From the NCBI GenBank assembly GCA_963837335.1, contig CAWINS010000081.1, forward strand, positions 122,358-186,357: a stretch of DNA of 64,000 bases. Direction: 5' to 3'. How positions within the stretch are numbered: the first letter of the stretch is position 1; every line of letters begins with the position of its first letter. This DNA is from RYN-230 sp963837335 (GTDB lineage Bacteria > Actinomycetota > Actinomycetes > Streptosporangiales > Streptosporangiaceae). The notes under the pieces are model-generated. The model made no database searches, was not told the DNA's origin, and saw only the letters and a list, made by a program, of their open reading frames with translations. Of the stretch, positions 19,498-28,988 are shown one piece after another. Position numbers and translations under genes: made by a program.

Positions 19498-20529
19498 GTG
19501 GCCCTGCTCGAGGTTGAAGACCTGCACGTGTCCTTCAAGACATCCGACGGCATCGTGCAGGCCGTGCGCGGGGTCTCCTTCGCCGTCGATGCCGGGCAGA
19601 CCCTCGGCATCGTCGGGGAGTCAGGCTCCGGCAAGAGCGTTTCGACACAGACGATCATGGGTCTCACCCGCGGGGCCCGGATCACCGGCCGGGCCATGTT
19701 CGAGGGCCGGGACCTGCTCACTCTCCCGCTGGCGGACCTGCGGAAGATCCGCGGCGCCGAGATCGGCATGATCTTCCAGGACCCGCTGTCCAGCCTGCAT
19801 CCCTATTACAAGGTGGGCTGGCAGATCGTGGAGATGATCCGCCAGCACGACCACGACATGTCCAAGCAGCAGGCCCGGGCCCGGGCCGTGGAACTGCTCA
19901 AGCTGGTCGGCATCCCGCAGGCGGACCGCCGGGTGGACGACTACCCGCACCAGTTCTCCGGCGGCATGCGCCAGCGCGCGATGATCGCCATGGCCATGTC
20001 CCTCAACCCCAAGCTGCTGATCGCCGACGAGCCGACCACCGCGCTGGACGTCACCGTCCAGGCCCAGGTGCTCGCGGTCATCAAGACCCTGCAGCAAGAG
20101 TTCGGCACCGCGGTGATCCTCATCACCCACGACCTGGGCGTCGTCGCTGACGTGGCGGACAACGTGCAGGTCATGTACGCCGGGGCGGTCATGGAAAAGG
20201 CCGACCTGCGCACCACCTTCTTCGCCAACCACCACCCCTACACCGAGGGGCTGCTGCTGTCGCTGCCGGCCTACGGCGGTGAGCGCGAGCGGCTCCGGCC
20301 CATCAACGGCCAGCCGCCCAGCCTGATCAACCTCCCGCCCGGCTGCCCGTTCAGTCCCCGCTGCGCCTACGTGATGGACCGGTGCCTCACCGAGACGCCG
20401 CCGCTGGCCGCGGTGGGGAACGACGCGTCCCACCTGTCGGCGTGCTGGCTTCCGCACGACGTGGCGGCGCGCGCCGAGTTGCGGCGCAAAGTCGTGGGCG
20501 AGCCACTCCCGGCACAGGCAGAAGCGTAA
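19498..20529 (+). CDS. Oligo/dipeptide ABC transporter ATPase (DppD/OppD type)
   Basis: This 343-residue ATPase has Walker A VGESGSGKSVST, signature QFSGGMRQRAMIAMA, Walker B LLIADEPTTALD and switch His in LITHDLGVV. The C-terminal extension PPGCPFSPRCAYVMDRC is the OppD/DppD cysteine cluster known from peptide importer ATPases. It starts with GTG at 19498, with GGAAGGGTAGG upstream. It pairs with the next ATPase to power the permeases in this operon. Confidence 0.92.
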   Translation: MALLEVEDLHVSFKTSDGIVQAVRGVSFAVDAGQTLGIVGESGSGKSVSTQTIMGLTRGARITGRAMFEGRDLLTLPLADLRKIRGAEIGMIFQDPLSSLHPYYKVGWQIVEMIRQHDHDMSKQQARARAVELLKLVGIPQADRRVDDYPHQFSGGMRQRAMIAMAMSLNPKLLIADEPTTALDVTVQAQVLAVIKTLQQEFGTAVILITHDLGVVADVADNVQVMYAGAVMEKADLRTTFFANHHPYTEGLLLSLPAYGGERERLRPINGQPPSLINLPPGCPFSPRCAYVMDRCLTETPPLAAVGNDASHLSACWLPHDVAARAELRRKVVGEPLPAQAEA

Positions 20530-20541
20530 GGGGACGGTGTG

Positions 20542-21655
<1,114 letters not shown>

Positions 21656-21679
21656 GCCTGCAGAAAAGGAAGTGACATC

Positions 21680-22660
21680 ATGGCTTTGAACATTCCGCAA
21701 GCTTCCGAGCAGGCCCTCGCGGGCTCTGCGCCTGCGCCGGGCGCCGAGCTCGCGGTCACCGCGAAGAAGATCGAGGGGCGCAGCCCGTGGCGGCTGGCCA
21801 CGCAGCGGCTGCTGCACGACAAGGCGTCGATGATCTCGCTCGGCGTGATCGTCCTCATCGTGCTGGTGGCGATCTTCGCGCCGGTGGTGGCCGCGATCGT
21901 CGGGCACGGTCCTAACCAGCAGTTCCCCGCACCGATCGGGGTGGACGCCAGCGGCCAGCCGCTGGGGCCATCCAGCCACTTCCTGCTCGGCACCGACACC
22001 CTCGGCCGGGACATCCTGGTCCGGATCGCCTACGGCGCCCGGATCTCGCTCATCGTCGGCGTGCTGGCCTCGGTGATCTCGGTCGCGATCGGCGCCGTGG
22101 TCGGGCTGGCCGCCGGGTACTTCGGCGGCCTGACCGACTCGGTGCTGGCCCGGGTCATGGACTGGCTGCTCGCCATCCCGTTCCTGCTGCTGGCCATCTC
22201 CCTGGTCACGGTCATCGGCCCGGGCCTGACCGTGCTGCTCATCGTCATCGGGTTCCTCGGCTGGGCGTCCGTCGGCCGGATCATCCGCGGCCAGGTGCTG
22301 TCGATCCGGGAGAAGGAGTACGTCGAGGCCGCCCGGTCCCTGGGCGCCGGGCCCTGGCGGATCATGTTCATCGACATCCTGCCCAACGTGATCGCCCCGA
22401 TCATCGTCTACACCAGCCTGCTGATCCCGGTGTCGATCGTGGCCGAGGCGTCGCTGTCCTTCCTGGGCGTCGGCATCCCCCCGCCCACCCCGGACTGGGG
22501 CTCGATGATCGCCGACTCCCAGAGCGTCTTCGAGTACGGGGCCTGGTGGTACCTGGTCTTCCCCAGCCTGGCGCTGCTGATCACCACACTCGCGTTCAAC
22601 ATCTTCGGTGATGGCGTGCGGGATGCATTCGACCCGCGCGGCGGCCAGCTGTTCGTCTAG
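21680..22660 (+). CDS. Peptide ABC transporter permease (DppC/OppC type)
   Basis: This 326-residue inner-membrane protein has an N-terminal helix (SLGVIVLIVLVAIFAPVV), a periplasmic-side segment with LGTDTLGRDILVR that is diagnostic for DppC/OppC, then five further helices. The coupling (EAA) loop is EAARSLGAGPWRIMFIDILP. The gene is intact and starts at ATG 21680 with AAAAGGAAG upstream. Unusually for peptide importers, the ATPase genes come before the permeases and C precedes B. Confidence 0.93.
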   Translation: MALNIPQASEQALAGSAPAPGAELAVTAKKIEGRSPWRLATQRLLHDKASMISLGVIVLIVLVAIFAPVVAAIVGHGPNQQFPAPIGVDASGQPLGPSSHFLLGTDTLGRDILVRIAYGARISLIVGVLASVISVAIGAVVGLAAGYFGGLTDSVLARVMDWLLAIPFLLLAISLVTVIGPGLTVLLIVIGFLGWASVGRIIRGQVLSIREKEYVEAARSLGAGPWRIMFIDILPNVIAPIIVYTSLLIPVSIVAEASLSFLGVGIPPPTPDWGSMIADSQSVFEYGAWWYLVFPSLALLITTLAFNIFGDGVRDAFDPRGGQLFV

Positions 22661-22669
22661 GGAGCCACA

Positions 22670-23634
22670 GTGATCCGCTTTCTGATCCGCCGCATCCTCC
22701 AGGGGCATCCTGGTCCTCTGGCTCATCACCGTCGGCGTCTTCGCCATCTTCTTCATCGGCCCGGGCGCGAAGTCGGTACCCCGGGCCCTGGCGGGCAAGG
22801 ACGCCACCCCGCAGGTCGTGGCCGAGGTGACCAAGCGGCTGCAGCTCGACAGGCCGATCTGGGAGCAGTACTGGCACTTCGTGTGGCTGCTGCTGCACGG
22901 CAACCTGGGCTACTCCTTCTACCACGGCCAGTCGGTGAACTCGGTGCTGAAGGCCGCGGTCCCGATCACGCGTGTCCCTGGTCATCGGGGCGGCCATCAT
23001 CTGGGTCGTGCTGGGCGTGCTCAGCGGCGTGCTGTCCGCGGTCCGGAACCGGTCCCTCGCGGACCGCACCTTCACCGGCCTGGCCCTGTTCTTCTACTCG
23101 ATGCCGACGTTCGTGCTCGGATTGCTGCTGCTGCTGGTCTTCTACTACGAGCTCACCATCCACGGCATCCACTTCTTCCCGGCCACCTACATCCCGTTCA
23201 GCCAGAGCCCGTCGGGGTGGTTCCGCTCGCTGCTCCTCCCGTGGTTCACCCTGGCGCTGGTGTCGGCGGCGACCTACACCCGGCTGACCCGGGGGTCGAT
23301 GCTCGACGTGATGAACGAGGATTACATCCGCACCGCGCGGGCCAAGGGGCTGTCGGAGCGCCGGGTCATCTTCCGGCATTCGCTGCGGGCGGCGCTGACC
23401 CCGATCGTCACCCAGTTCGGCCTGGATGTGGGCATCCTGCTCGGCGGCGCGGTCATCACCGAGGTGGTCTTCTCCATGCCAGGCCTCGGGTACACCGCCG
23501 TGCAGTCCATCAACCAGCAGGACCTGCCGGTGATCATCGGCGTCGTGATCATCGCCTCCACGGCGGTGGTGGTGGCGAACATCGTCGTGGACGCGTTCTA
23601 CGCCGTCCTCGACCCGAGAGTCAGGCTGCACTAG
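22670..23634 (+). CDS. Peptide ABC transporter permease (DppB/OppB type, two frameshifts)
   Basis: This is the partner permease, ~320 residues when reassembled. The segments in order are VIRFLIRRILQG, then (after a shift near 22705) the first helix and QLDRPIWEQYWHFVWLLLHG, then (after a shift near 22970) SLVIGAAIIWVVLGVLSGVL. The C-terminus has the EAA-like loop RTARAKGLSERRVIFRHSLR. LGYSFYHGQSV and GGAVITEVVFSMPGLG are characteristic of DppB. It is the last gene of the operon, nine bases after dppC, and is followed by a hairpin. Confidence 0.87.
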
Positions 23635-23696
23635 TCTGGCCCAAACCGCCTACGGGCGGTACCGGCTGTGCGCCCGGCTTCGCCGGGGCCCGTCTC

Positions 23697-23731
23697 CACG
23701 CCGGCCTCCCGCCACTGGCGGGGCCGGCGTG
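23697..23731 (+). terminator. Operon-end hairpin
   Basis: CACGCCGGCC and CCGGCGTG form the lower stem, with TCCCGCCA and TGGCGGGG continuing it apart from one bulge. The stem is ~16 bp and starts 62 bases after the last permease stop. It lies between the peptide transporter operon and menF, which is on the other strand, so it could serve transcription from either side. Confidence 0.65.
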
Positions 23732-23776
23732 CAGCCGGGCAGTGCAGCTGCGCCCCGCTGCTAACCCCTCAGCCGT

Positions 23777-25111
23777 TCAGCCTTCTAGGGCGGACTGCAT
23801 GGGGCGGAACTTGGCCTGGGTCTCGGCGAGTTCGGCGGCGGGGTCAGAGTCGGCCACGATGCCGCCGCCGGCGAACAGCCGGGCCCGGGTCCCGTCCAGC
23901 TCCGCGCAGCGCAGGGCGATGCACCATTCCCCGTTGCCTGCGCTGTCCACCCAGCCGACCGGGCCGGCGTAGCGGCCCCGGTCCATGCCTTCGAGCTCGC
24001 GGATCAGCTCCATCGCGGTCTCAGCCGGCGTTCCGCAGACCGCCGCGGTGGGGTGCAGCGCGTCGGCGAGGGCGAGCACGGACGGGCTCGTACCGTCGGC
24101 CCCGACCGCCAGCCGCCCGCTGATCGTGGTGGCGAGATGCTGCACATTGGCCAGGCGCAGCAACGCCGGGCGCGGGGCCACGGTCAGCTCGTCACACAGC
24201 GGGGCCAGGGACTCGCGCACTCCGGCCGCGGCATACCCGTGCTCCTCGGTGTCCTTGGCCGAGGCGAGCAGCGCGGTGCCGAGCGCCGCGTCCCGCGCCG
24301 GGTCGTCGCCGCGGGGCGCCGTGCCCGCGAGCACGAGCGAGCTGATCTGCAGGCCCTGCCGCTTGATCAGCAGTTCCGGGGTCGCGCCGACCAGGCCGCC
24401 GCAGGCGAACGTGTAGCAGTCCGGATAACGGTCCGCCAGGCGGTCCAGCAGCAGCCGCTCATCGATGAGGCCGGACACCGAGGCGTACAGATCGCGGGCC
24501 AGCACGACCTTCTGCAGCCGGCCCGCCTTGATCCGGTCCACCGCCGTCGCGACGGCCCGCTCCCATTGCAGCGAGGTGAGGCTGCCGTCATGCCAGCGGA
24601 TCGGGCCGGGGACGGGCGGCCGCGGCCCTGAGACGTCAGCCAGCCCGGCCTGACCCAGCCCGTACCGATCGAGCCCGTACTCCGCCAGCCGGGCCGGGTC
24701 CGGCGGGGCGGGCGGCTGGCCGCTGATGGTGGTAAGCCACGCCTGGCCCCCGCGCCGGCCCAGGATCACCTGGGGGAGGATGAGGACGGAGCCCTCCGAG
24801 GTGGGATCGAAGGTGAAGCTTCCGAAGGCCACCGGCCCGCAGCCGGGCGCCCCTACCCGGTCCTCGATCAGCGCGCCGTCCAGCAGGGCCCGCAGCCACT
24901 TGTCGGCGGCGGTGAAGCGGTCCTGCCCGGCGGGGACCGTGACCCGGGCCACCTCACCCCAGCCCGCGAGTCCTTCGCCCTGGCGGATCCAGGCCAGCGA
25001 GCCCGGCCCGGGAAGCTGGGCGATCAGGTCACCGGGATCGGCGACCGGGACGGTGCGGACCACGAGCCCACCCAGCCCCGGAGAGCCTGCGCGGCCTGAA
25101 CCTGATCCCAC
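23777..25111 (-). CDS. menF: Isochorismate synthase
   Basis: This 444-residue chorismate-binding enzyme makes isochorismate, the entry to menaquinone synthesis. The family core is clear: KAGRLQKVVLARD with the general-base lysine, LVGATPELLIKR, ASAKDTEEHGYA, the active-site block ALHPTAAVCGTPAETAMEL, GMDRGRYAGPVGW and AGGGIVADSDPAAELAETQ with Mg-binding acids. In an actinobacterium a stand-alone isochorismate synthase could also serve salicylate siderophores. Here menC, menD and menE lie within 12 kb, which favours menaquinone. The start is GTG at 25111. Confidence 0.86.
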   Translation of the reverse strand: MGSGSGRAGSPGLGGLVVRTVPVADPGDLIAQLPGPGSLAWIRQGEGLAGWGEVARVTVPAGQDRFTAADKWLRALLDGALIEDRVGAPGCGPVAFGSFTFDPTSEGSVLILPQVILGRRGGQAWLTTISGQPPAPPDPARLAEYGLDRYGLGQAGLADVSGPRPPVPGPIRWHDGSLTSLQWERAVATAVDRIKAGRLQKVVLARDLYASVSGLIDERLLLDRLADRYPDCYTFACGGLVGATPELLIKRQGLQISSLVLAGTAPRGDDPARDAALGTALLASAKDTEEHGYAAAGVRESLAPLCDELTVAPRPALLRLANVQHLATTISGRLAVGADGTSPSVLALADALHPTAAVCGTPAETAMELIRELEGMDRGRYAGPVGWVDSAGNGEWCIALRCAELDGTRARLFAGGGIVADSDPAAELAETQAKFRPMQSALEG

Positions 25112-25208
25112 GGCAGCTAACTGTACGTGCCAGTAAGACCCGCCCCGCCCGCGGGGATCCCGCTGCCGTACCGCGGGCGGGGGCAGGTCATTAGCCGCGC
25201 GTCCCGGC

Positions 25209-27353
25209 TCAGCGGGCGCGGGTCAGCTCGCCGGGCGGCGCGGCCGCGACGTCATCGTCCCGGCGGGCGGCCAGGCGGCTGGGCCACCACATGTGCCGGC
25301 CGATATCCAGGGTCAGCGCGGTCACCAGCACCGACCGCACCACCAGGGTGTCCAGCAGGACCCCCAGCGCCACCGTGAACCCGATCTCCGTGAGGATGAC
25401 CAGGGGCAGGGTGGCGAGCGTGGCGAACGTGCCCGCCAGGACCAGCCCCGCCGCGGTGATCACGCCGCCGGTGGCGGCCAGCCCGGCCAGCATCCCGCGG
25501 TGCGTCCCGGACCTGAGCGACTCCTCACGCACCCGGGTCATCAGGAAGATGTTGTAGTCGATGCCCAGGGCGACCAGGAACACGAAGGCGAACAGCGGCA
25601 TGGAGTTGTCCGCGCCGGCGAACCCGAAGACGTGCCGGAACACGAGCGCGGACAGGCCCACCGCGGCCCCGAAGGAGAAGATGACCGTGCCGATCAGGAT
25701 CAGCGGCGCGACCACCGCCCGCAGCAGCAGGCCCAGGATGATCAGCACGACCAGGAGGATCAGCGGGATGATCACGTTCCGGTCCCGGATGGCGTAGTGC
25801 TGCACGTCGGCGTTGATCGCGGTGGACCCGCCGACTTTGGCGTCGGCGCCGGGAATCGCGTGCACGGCGGTTCGCACCTGGCTGACCACCGTGTACGCGG
25901 CCTGGCTGTCCGGCGGCACGCCTAGCGTGCCCTGCAGCAGCACCAGGCCCCCCTTGACCTGCGGCGGGCTGACCGCGGCGATACCCCGGGTGCCGGCCAG
26001 CGCGGTGCGCAGCGGCGCGGCCTGCTGGGCGTTGCCGATCACGTAGACCGGTTCCCCGGCACCCGCCGGGAAGTGCTGGGCCAGGACCCTCTCGCCCGCG
26101 ACGGCACTGGGCGTGCCCCGGTAGGACTGGGCCTGGGTGAGCGCGCCGAACCGGAAGCCGATCAGGCCGAGCGTGGCCACGGCGAGCAGTGCCGCCGTGA
26201 CGATCCAGACCGGCCGGGGACGGCGGGCGATGCGGTTGCCGATCCGGGCCCACGGGCCGCGGGCCGTCGGGTCCTGCGAGCCGTACCGCGGCCGCATCGG
26301 CCAGAACACCCAGCGGCCCGTGATGACCAGCAGCGCGGGCAGCAGCGTGATCATGGCGAGCAGGCCGACCCCGACGCCGATCGCGGCGACCGGGCCCAGC
26401 CCGGAGATGTCGGCCGAGTCCGCGGCCAGCAGGCACAGCATCGCGGCGATCACGGTCAGGCCGCTGGCGAAGATCGCGGGCCCGGCCCGCCGCAGGGCCA
26501 CGGCCATGGCCTCGTGCCGGTCCTCATGCCTGCGCAACTCCTCGCGGTACCGGGCGATCAGCAGCAGCGCGTAGTCCGTCGAGGCGCCCAGGACCAGGAC
26601 CACCAGGATGCCCGCGGTCTGCCCGTTGACGACCAGGCCCTCGTGCACGACAAGCTCGTAGATCACGGCCTCGGCGGCGATGAGCGAGACTCCCGCGGAC
26701 ATGATCGGCAGCAGCCAGAGGATGGGACTGCGGTAGGTCAGCAGGAGCAGCACGATGACCACCCCGAGGGTGGCGTAGAGCAGGGTGGAATCGATGCCCT
26801 TGAAGATCTTGACCGAGTCGGCCGCGCTGGCGGCCGGGCCGGTCACGTACACGTGCAGCCCGGGATCCCCCGAGGACCCGATGCTGTGCACGCGGTTGAC
26901 GAAGTTGGTGATCGCGCTGCTGAAGCCGAGATGGGCCTCGATGAGGACCTGGGCCGCTTGGCGGTCCCGGGACGGGATCGGGCCGATGACCTTCCCGGCG
27001 TCCTTCAGCGTGGCGAACTGCTTCGCGTCGGCGGTGATCTTGGCCAGGTCTGCGGGAGTCAGCCCGGAGGGCCGTACGTAGACCACGACCGCCGGGTTCA
27101 GGTTCTTCGAGGTGAAGTGGTCCTGCAGCTTGAGCGCCTGGGTCGATTCCGCGGACGCGGGCAGGTACGCAGAGGCGTCGTTCTTCTCGGCACCCATCAG
27201 TTTCCCGGCCAGGGATCCGGTCAGGGCGATCACGATCACCCAGAAGACCAGCACGGCCCACTTAGTGCGCCGCCCGCTGGGCAGGCCCGCGATGCGATGC
27301 GCCCAGCGGTGACCGGCGCTGGGTGCCCCCGTACGGGCTGGATCAGTGGTCAC
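25209..27353 (-). CDS. MMPL-family RND transporter
   Basis: This 714-residue membrane protein is built of two similar halves, each with one helix, a large external domain and five helices. The paired MMPL proton-relay motifs are visible as LGASTDYALLLIARYREEL in the first half and ALGIDYNIFLMTRVREE in the second. The first external domain starts after LTGSLAGKLMGAEKNDASAYLPA. Actinobacterial relatives export lipids, siderophores or antibiotics; the substrate is not evident here. The GTG at 27353 follows an AGGGGAGGAATT ribosome site, so the longer frame to 27494 is rejected. Palindromes in its promoter suggest repression. Confidence 0.9.
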   Translation of the reverse strand: MTTDPARTGAPSAGHRWAHRIAGLPSGRRTKWAVLVFWVIVIALTGSLAGKLMGAEKNDASAYLPASAESTQALKLQDHFTSKNLNPAVVVYVRPSGLTPADLAKITADAKQFATLKDAGKVIGPIPSRDRQAAQVLIEAHLGFSSAITNFVNRVHSIGSSGDPGLHVYVTGPAASAADSVKIFKGIDSTLLYATLGVVIVLLLLTYRSPILWLLPIMSAGVSLIAAEAVIYELVVHEGLVVNGQTAGILVVLVLGASTDYALLLIARYREELRRHEDRHEAMAVALRRAGPAIFASGLTVIAAMLCLLAADSADISGLGPVAAIGVGVGLLAMITLLPALLVITGRWVFWPMRPRYGSQDPTARGPWARIGNRIARRPRPVWIVTAALLAVATLGLIGFRFGALTQAQSYRGTPSAVAGERVLAQHFPAGAGEPVYVIGNAQQAAPLRTALAGTRGIAAVSPPQVKGGLVLLQGTLGVPPDSQAAYTVVSQVRTAVHAIPGADAKVGGSTAINADVQHYAIRDRNVIIPLILLVVLIILGLLLRAVVAPLILIGTVIFSFGAAVGLSALVFRHVFGFAGADNSMPLFAFVFLVALGIDYNIFLMTRVREESLRSGTHRGMLAGLAATGGVITAAGLVLAGTFATLATLPLVILTEIGFTVALGVLLDTLVVRSVLVTALTLDIGRHMWWPSRLAARRDDDVAAAPPGELTRAR

Positions 27354-27672
27354 AATTCCTCCCCTGAGACGCGGCCCCCGGCCGCCCGGCACATATCGGA
27401 ATACACGATGTATCGCGTTCGCCGAGGCTGTCAAGTCATATCGCGAGATGTACATCGTCGCGATGCCCGCTCGAGAACCCCGTGGCGCGGCCATGCGCCG
27501 TGAAGGCGTCCCCCGGCGCCGTTATCGGCCAGTCTGGCAAACGGCCCGGGGTCGGGGCAAACGTGTTTTTGGCCGCCTCGCTGGCGTTAGGGCGTGTACT
27601 CCGGAACCGGCGGACACGGCGTGCTAACCTCTGGGTACCCCATATTCCTATCGTAACGATCGGATAACTAGG
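27354..27672. other. Divergent promoter region between MMPL exporter and cysteine dioxygenase genes
   Basis: No gene is visible in these ~319 bases. Both flanking genes read outward, so two promoters are expected. The MMPL side contains two operator-like palindromes (27405-27418 and 27440-27464). The dioxygenase side has a relatively AT-rich stretch, GTACCCCATATTCCTATCG with CGGATAACTAGG just before the ATG. Confidence 0.5.
27440..27464. promoter_or_regulatory. Operator-like palindrome upstream of MMPL exporter
   Basis: ATCGCGA-GATGTACATC-G-TCGCGAT is a 25-bp dyad with a perfect GATGTACATC core and one unpaired base. A second, related site, ACGATGTATCGCGT (27405-27418), lies closer to the gene. 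Shared GATGTA and TATCGCG/ATCGCGA elements suggest one TetR- or PadR-type repressor binding twice. No regulator gene adjoins, so the controller is unknown. Confidence 0.55.
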
Positions 27673-28308
27673 ATGACGATGCTCGCGAACACTGGGGTCC
27701 GCCAGCGGCTGGACCAGGCCCGGCTGAACCAGCCCGCCCAGGAGGGGCCCGCCCTGGACCGGCCAGCTCTGGACCGGCCAGCTCCGGACCGGCCAGCTCT
27801 GGACCGGGCCCGGCTGGATCCGCCCCCGCTGGACCGGCCCCCGCTGGACGGGGCGCCGCTGAACCGGGCCCGGCTCGCTGACCTCGTGCACCTGGCCGCG
27901 GCCACGGGGGAGTGGTCCGCGCTGGTCCGCTACACCGAGGACGAGCGCTGGTACCACCGGCTGGAGCGCGGCGAGAACCACGAGGTGTGGCTGCTGAGCT
28001 GGCTGCCCGGGCAGCGCACCGGATTCCATGATCATTGCGGGTCCTCCGGCGCGTTCGCCGTGGTCCAGGGGGAGCTGCGGGAGCGGACACCGGCCGCGGG
28101 CCGTCCCCAGCCGGCCTCGGCGGCCTTCCCGGCTGGCCGGGCCAGGTCGTTCGGGCCGCGGCACGTGCATGAGGTCGTGAACGAATCAGCCGCTCCCGCG
28201 GTGAGCATTCACGCGTACTCCCCGCCGCTGGCCGGGATGCGCCGGTACGAGCTGACCCGGCGCGGCCTGGTCCTGGCCGCCGTGGAGACCGCCGGGGAGC
28301 GCTGGTGA
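27673..28308 (+). CDS. Cysteine dioxygenase-family cupin with N-terminal repeat
   Basis: Residues ~65-211 form a cysteine dioxygenase-type cupin, which oxidises cysteine to its sulfinate with non-haem iron. Iron ligands are expected in TGFHDHCGSSGAFAVVQG (two His) and GPRHVHEVVNES (third His), and IHAYSPPL follows as in bacterial CDO. Residues ~12-66 are a PALDR-type pentapeptide repeat from a 15-bp minisatellite, absent from normal CDO, so the native start may be later (near RLADLVHLAAA). I keep the ATG at 27673. The stop overlaps the GTG of the rhodanese gene, which fits a sulfur-handling pair. Confidence 0.82.
   Translation: MTMLANTGVRQRLDQARLNQPAQEGPALDRPALDRPAPDRPALDRARLDPPPLDRPPLDGAPLNRARLADLVHLAAATGEWSALVRYTEDERWYHRLERGENHEVWLLSWLPGQRTGFHDHCGSSGAFAVVQGELRERTPAAGRPQPASAAFPAGRARSFGPRHVHEVVNESAAPAVSIHAYSPPLAGMRRYELTRRGLVLAAVETAGERW
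27751..27870 (+). repeat. 15-bp coding minisatellite, 8 units
   Basis: There are eight 15-bp units of the form GCTCTGGACCGGCCA. The first four differ by one to three bases; the last four have diverged more (CCGCTGGACCGGCCC type). They code the pentapeptide PALDR/PPLDR at the N-terminus of the cysteine dioxygenase-like protein. Confidence 0.9.
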
Positions 28309-28738
28309 TCCGCACGGCACCGCCGGGGGCCCGGCCGGCGCGGTACTGCCGCCCGGGGCCCGGCCGATCAGCGAGGTACTTGAGCAGGCCCGCGGCCGGC
28401 TGGACCGGCTCGAGCCGGCCGCGGCCTGGGCGGCCATGCGGGACGGGGCGCTGCTGGTGGACATCCGGCCGCAGGCCCAGCGGGCGGCTGAGGGGGAAGT
28501 GCCCGGCGCACTGATTATCGAGCGCAACGTTCTCGAATGGCGCCTCGACCCAGCCTCGGACGCCCGGCTGCCGGAGGCCGGATCGTATGACCTGCGGGTC
28601 ATCGTGATGTGCTCGGCGGGCTACACCTCCAGCCTGGCCGCGGCCTCGCTGCAGGACCTCGGCCTGTCCGCGGCGACCGACCTGGCCGGCGGATTCCAGG
28701 CCTGGGCCCGGGCCGGGCTGCCGGTCCAGGCGTCCTGA
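28305..28738 (+). CDS. Rhodanese-domain protein (probable early frameshift)
   Basis: This is a single rhodanese domain. ALLVDIRPQAQRAAEGEVPG is the first conserved strand and loop, ALIIERNVLEWRLD the second, and VIVMCSAGYTSSLAAASL holds the catalytic Cys, which would carry the persulfide. It ends with DLAGGFQAWARAGLP. A GTG overlaps the cysteine dioxygenase stop (28305), but the domain lies in another frame from about 28370 on, so one base is probably lost or gained between them. A shorter start at the ATG at 28436 would remove a conserved helix. The link to cysteine dioxygenase suggests sulfane sulfur or sulfinate metabolism (inference). Confidence 0.75.
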
Positions 28739-28755
28739 TGGGTCACGGGGGCATG

Positions 28756-28785
28756 CCCCGGCCATGACATCTGTCATGGCCGGGG
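28756..28785 (+). terminator. Hairpin after rhodanese gene
   Basis: CCCCGGCCATGACA and its perfect complement TGTCATGGCCGGGG are separated by two bases. The 14-bp stem begins 18 bases after the rhodanese stop and lies before the next operon on the same strand. It is a convincing factor-independent terminator of the actinobacterial type without a T-run. Confidence 0.78.
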
Positions 28786-28988
28786 CGTGACACGCGGCAG
28801 CGGGCCGCCGCGGCCGGCGGCGGCATGATCGGATCATGGCGGACGCGTTGCTGGACCCGGCGCTGAATCAGGCGAGTGGCCCTCAGCCCGATGATCGAGC
28901 AGACTCGGGGTATGCGGTCCCCCCAGTTCCGGCCGGCCCAGATGACCGGTCCCGTCAGCCCGGGGCCCCGGTCTGGCCAGGCAGCGTC

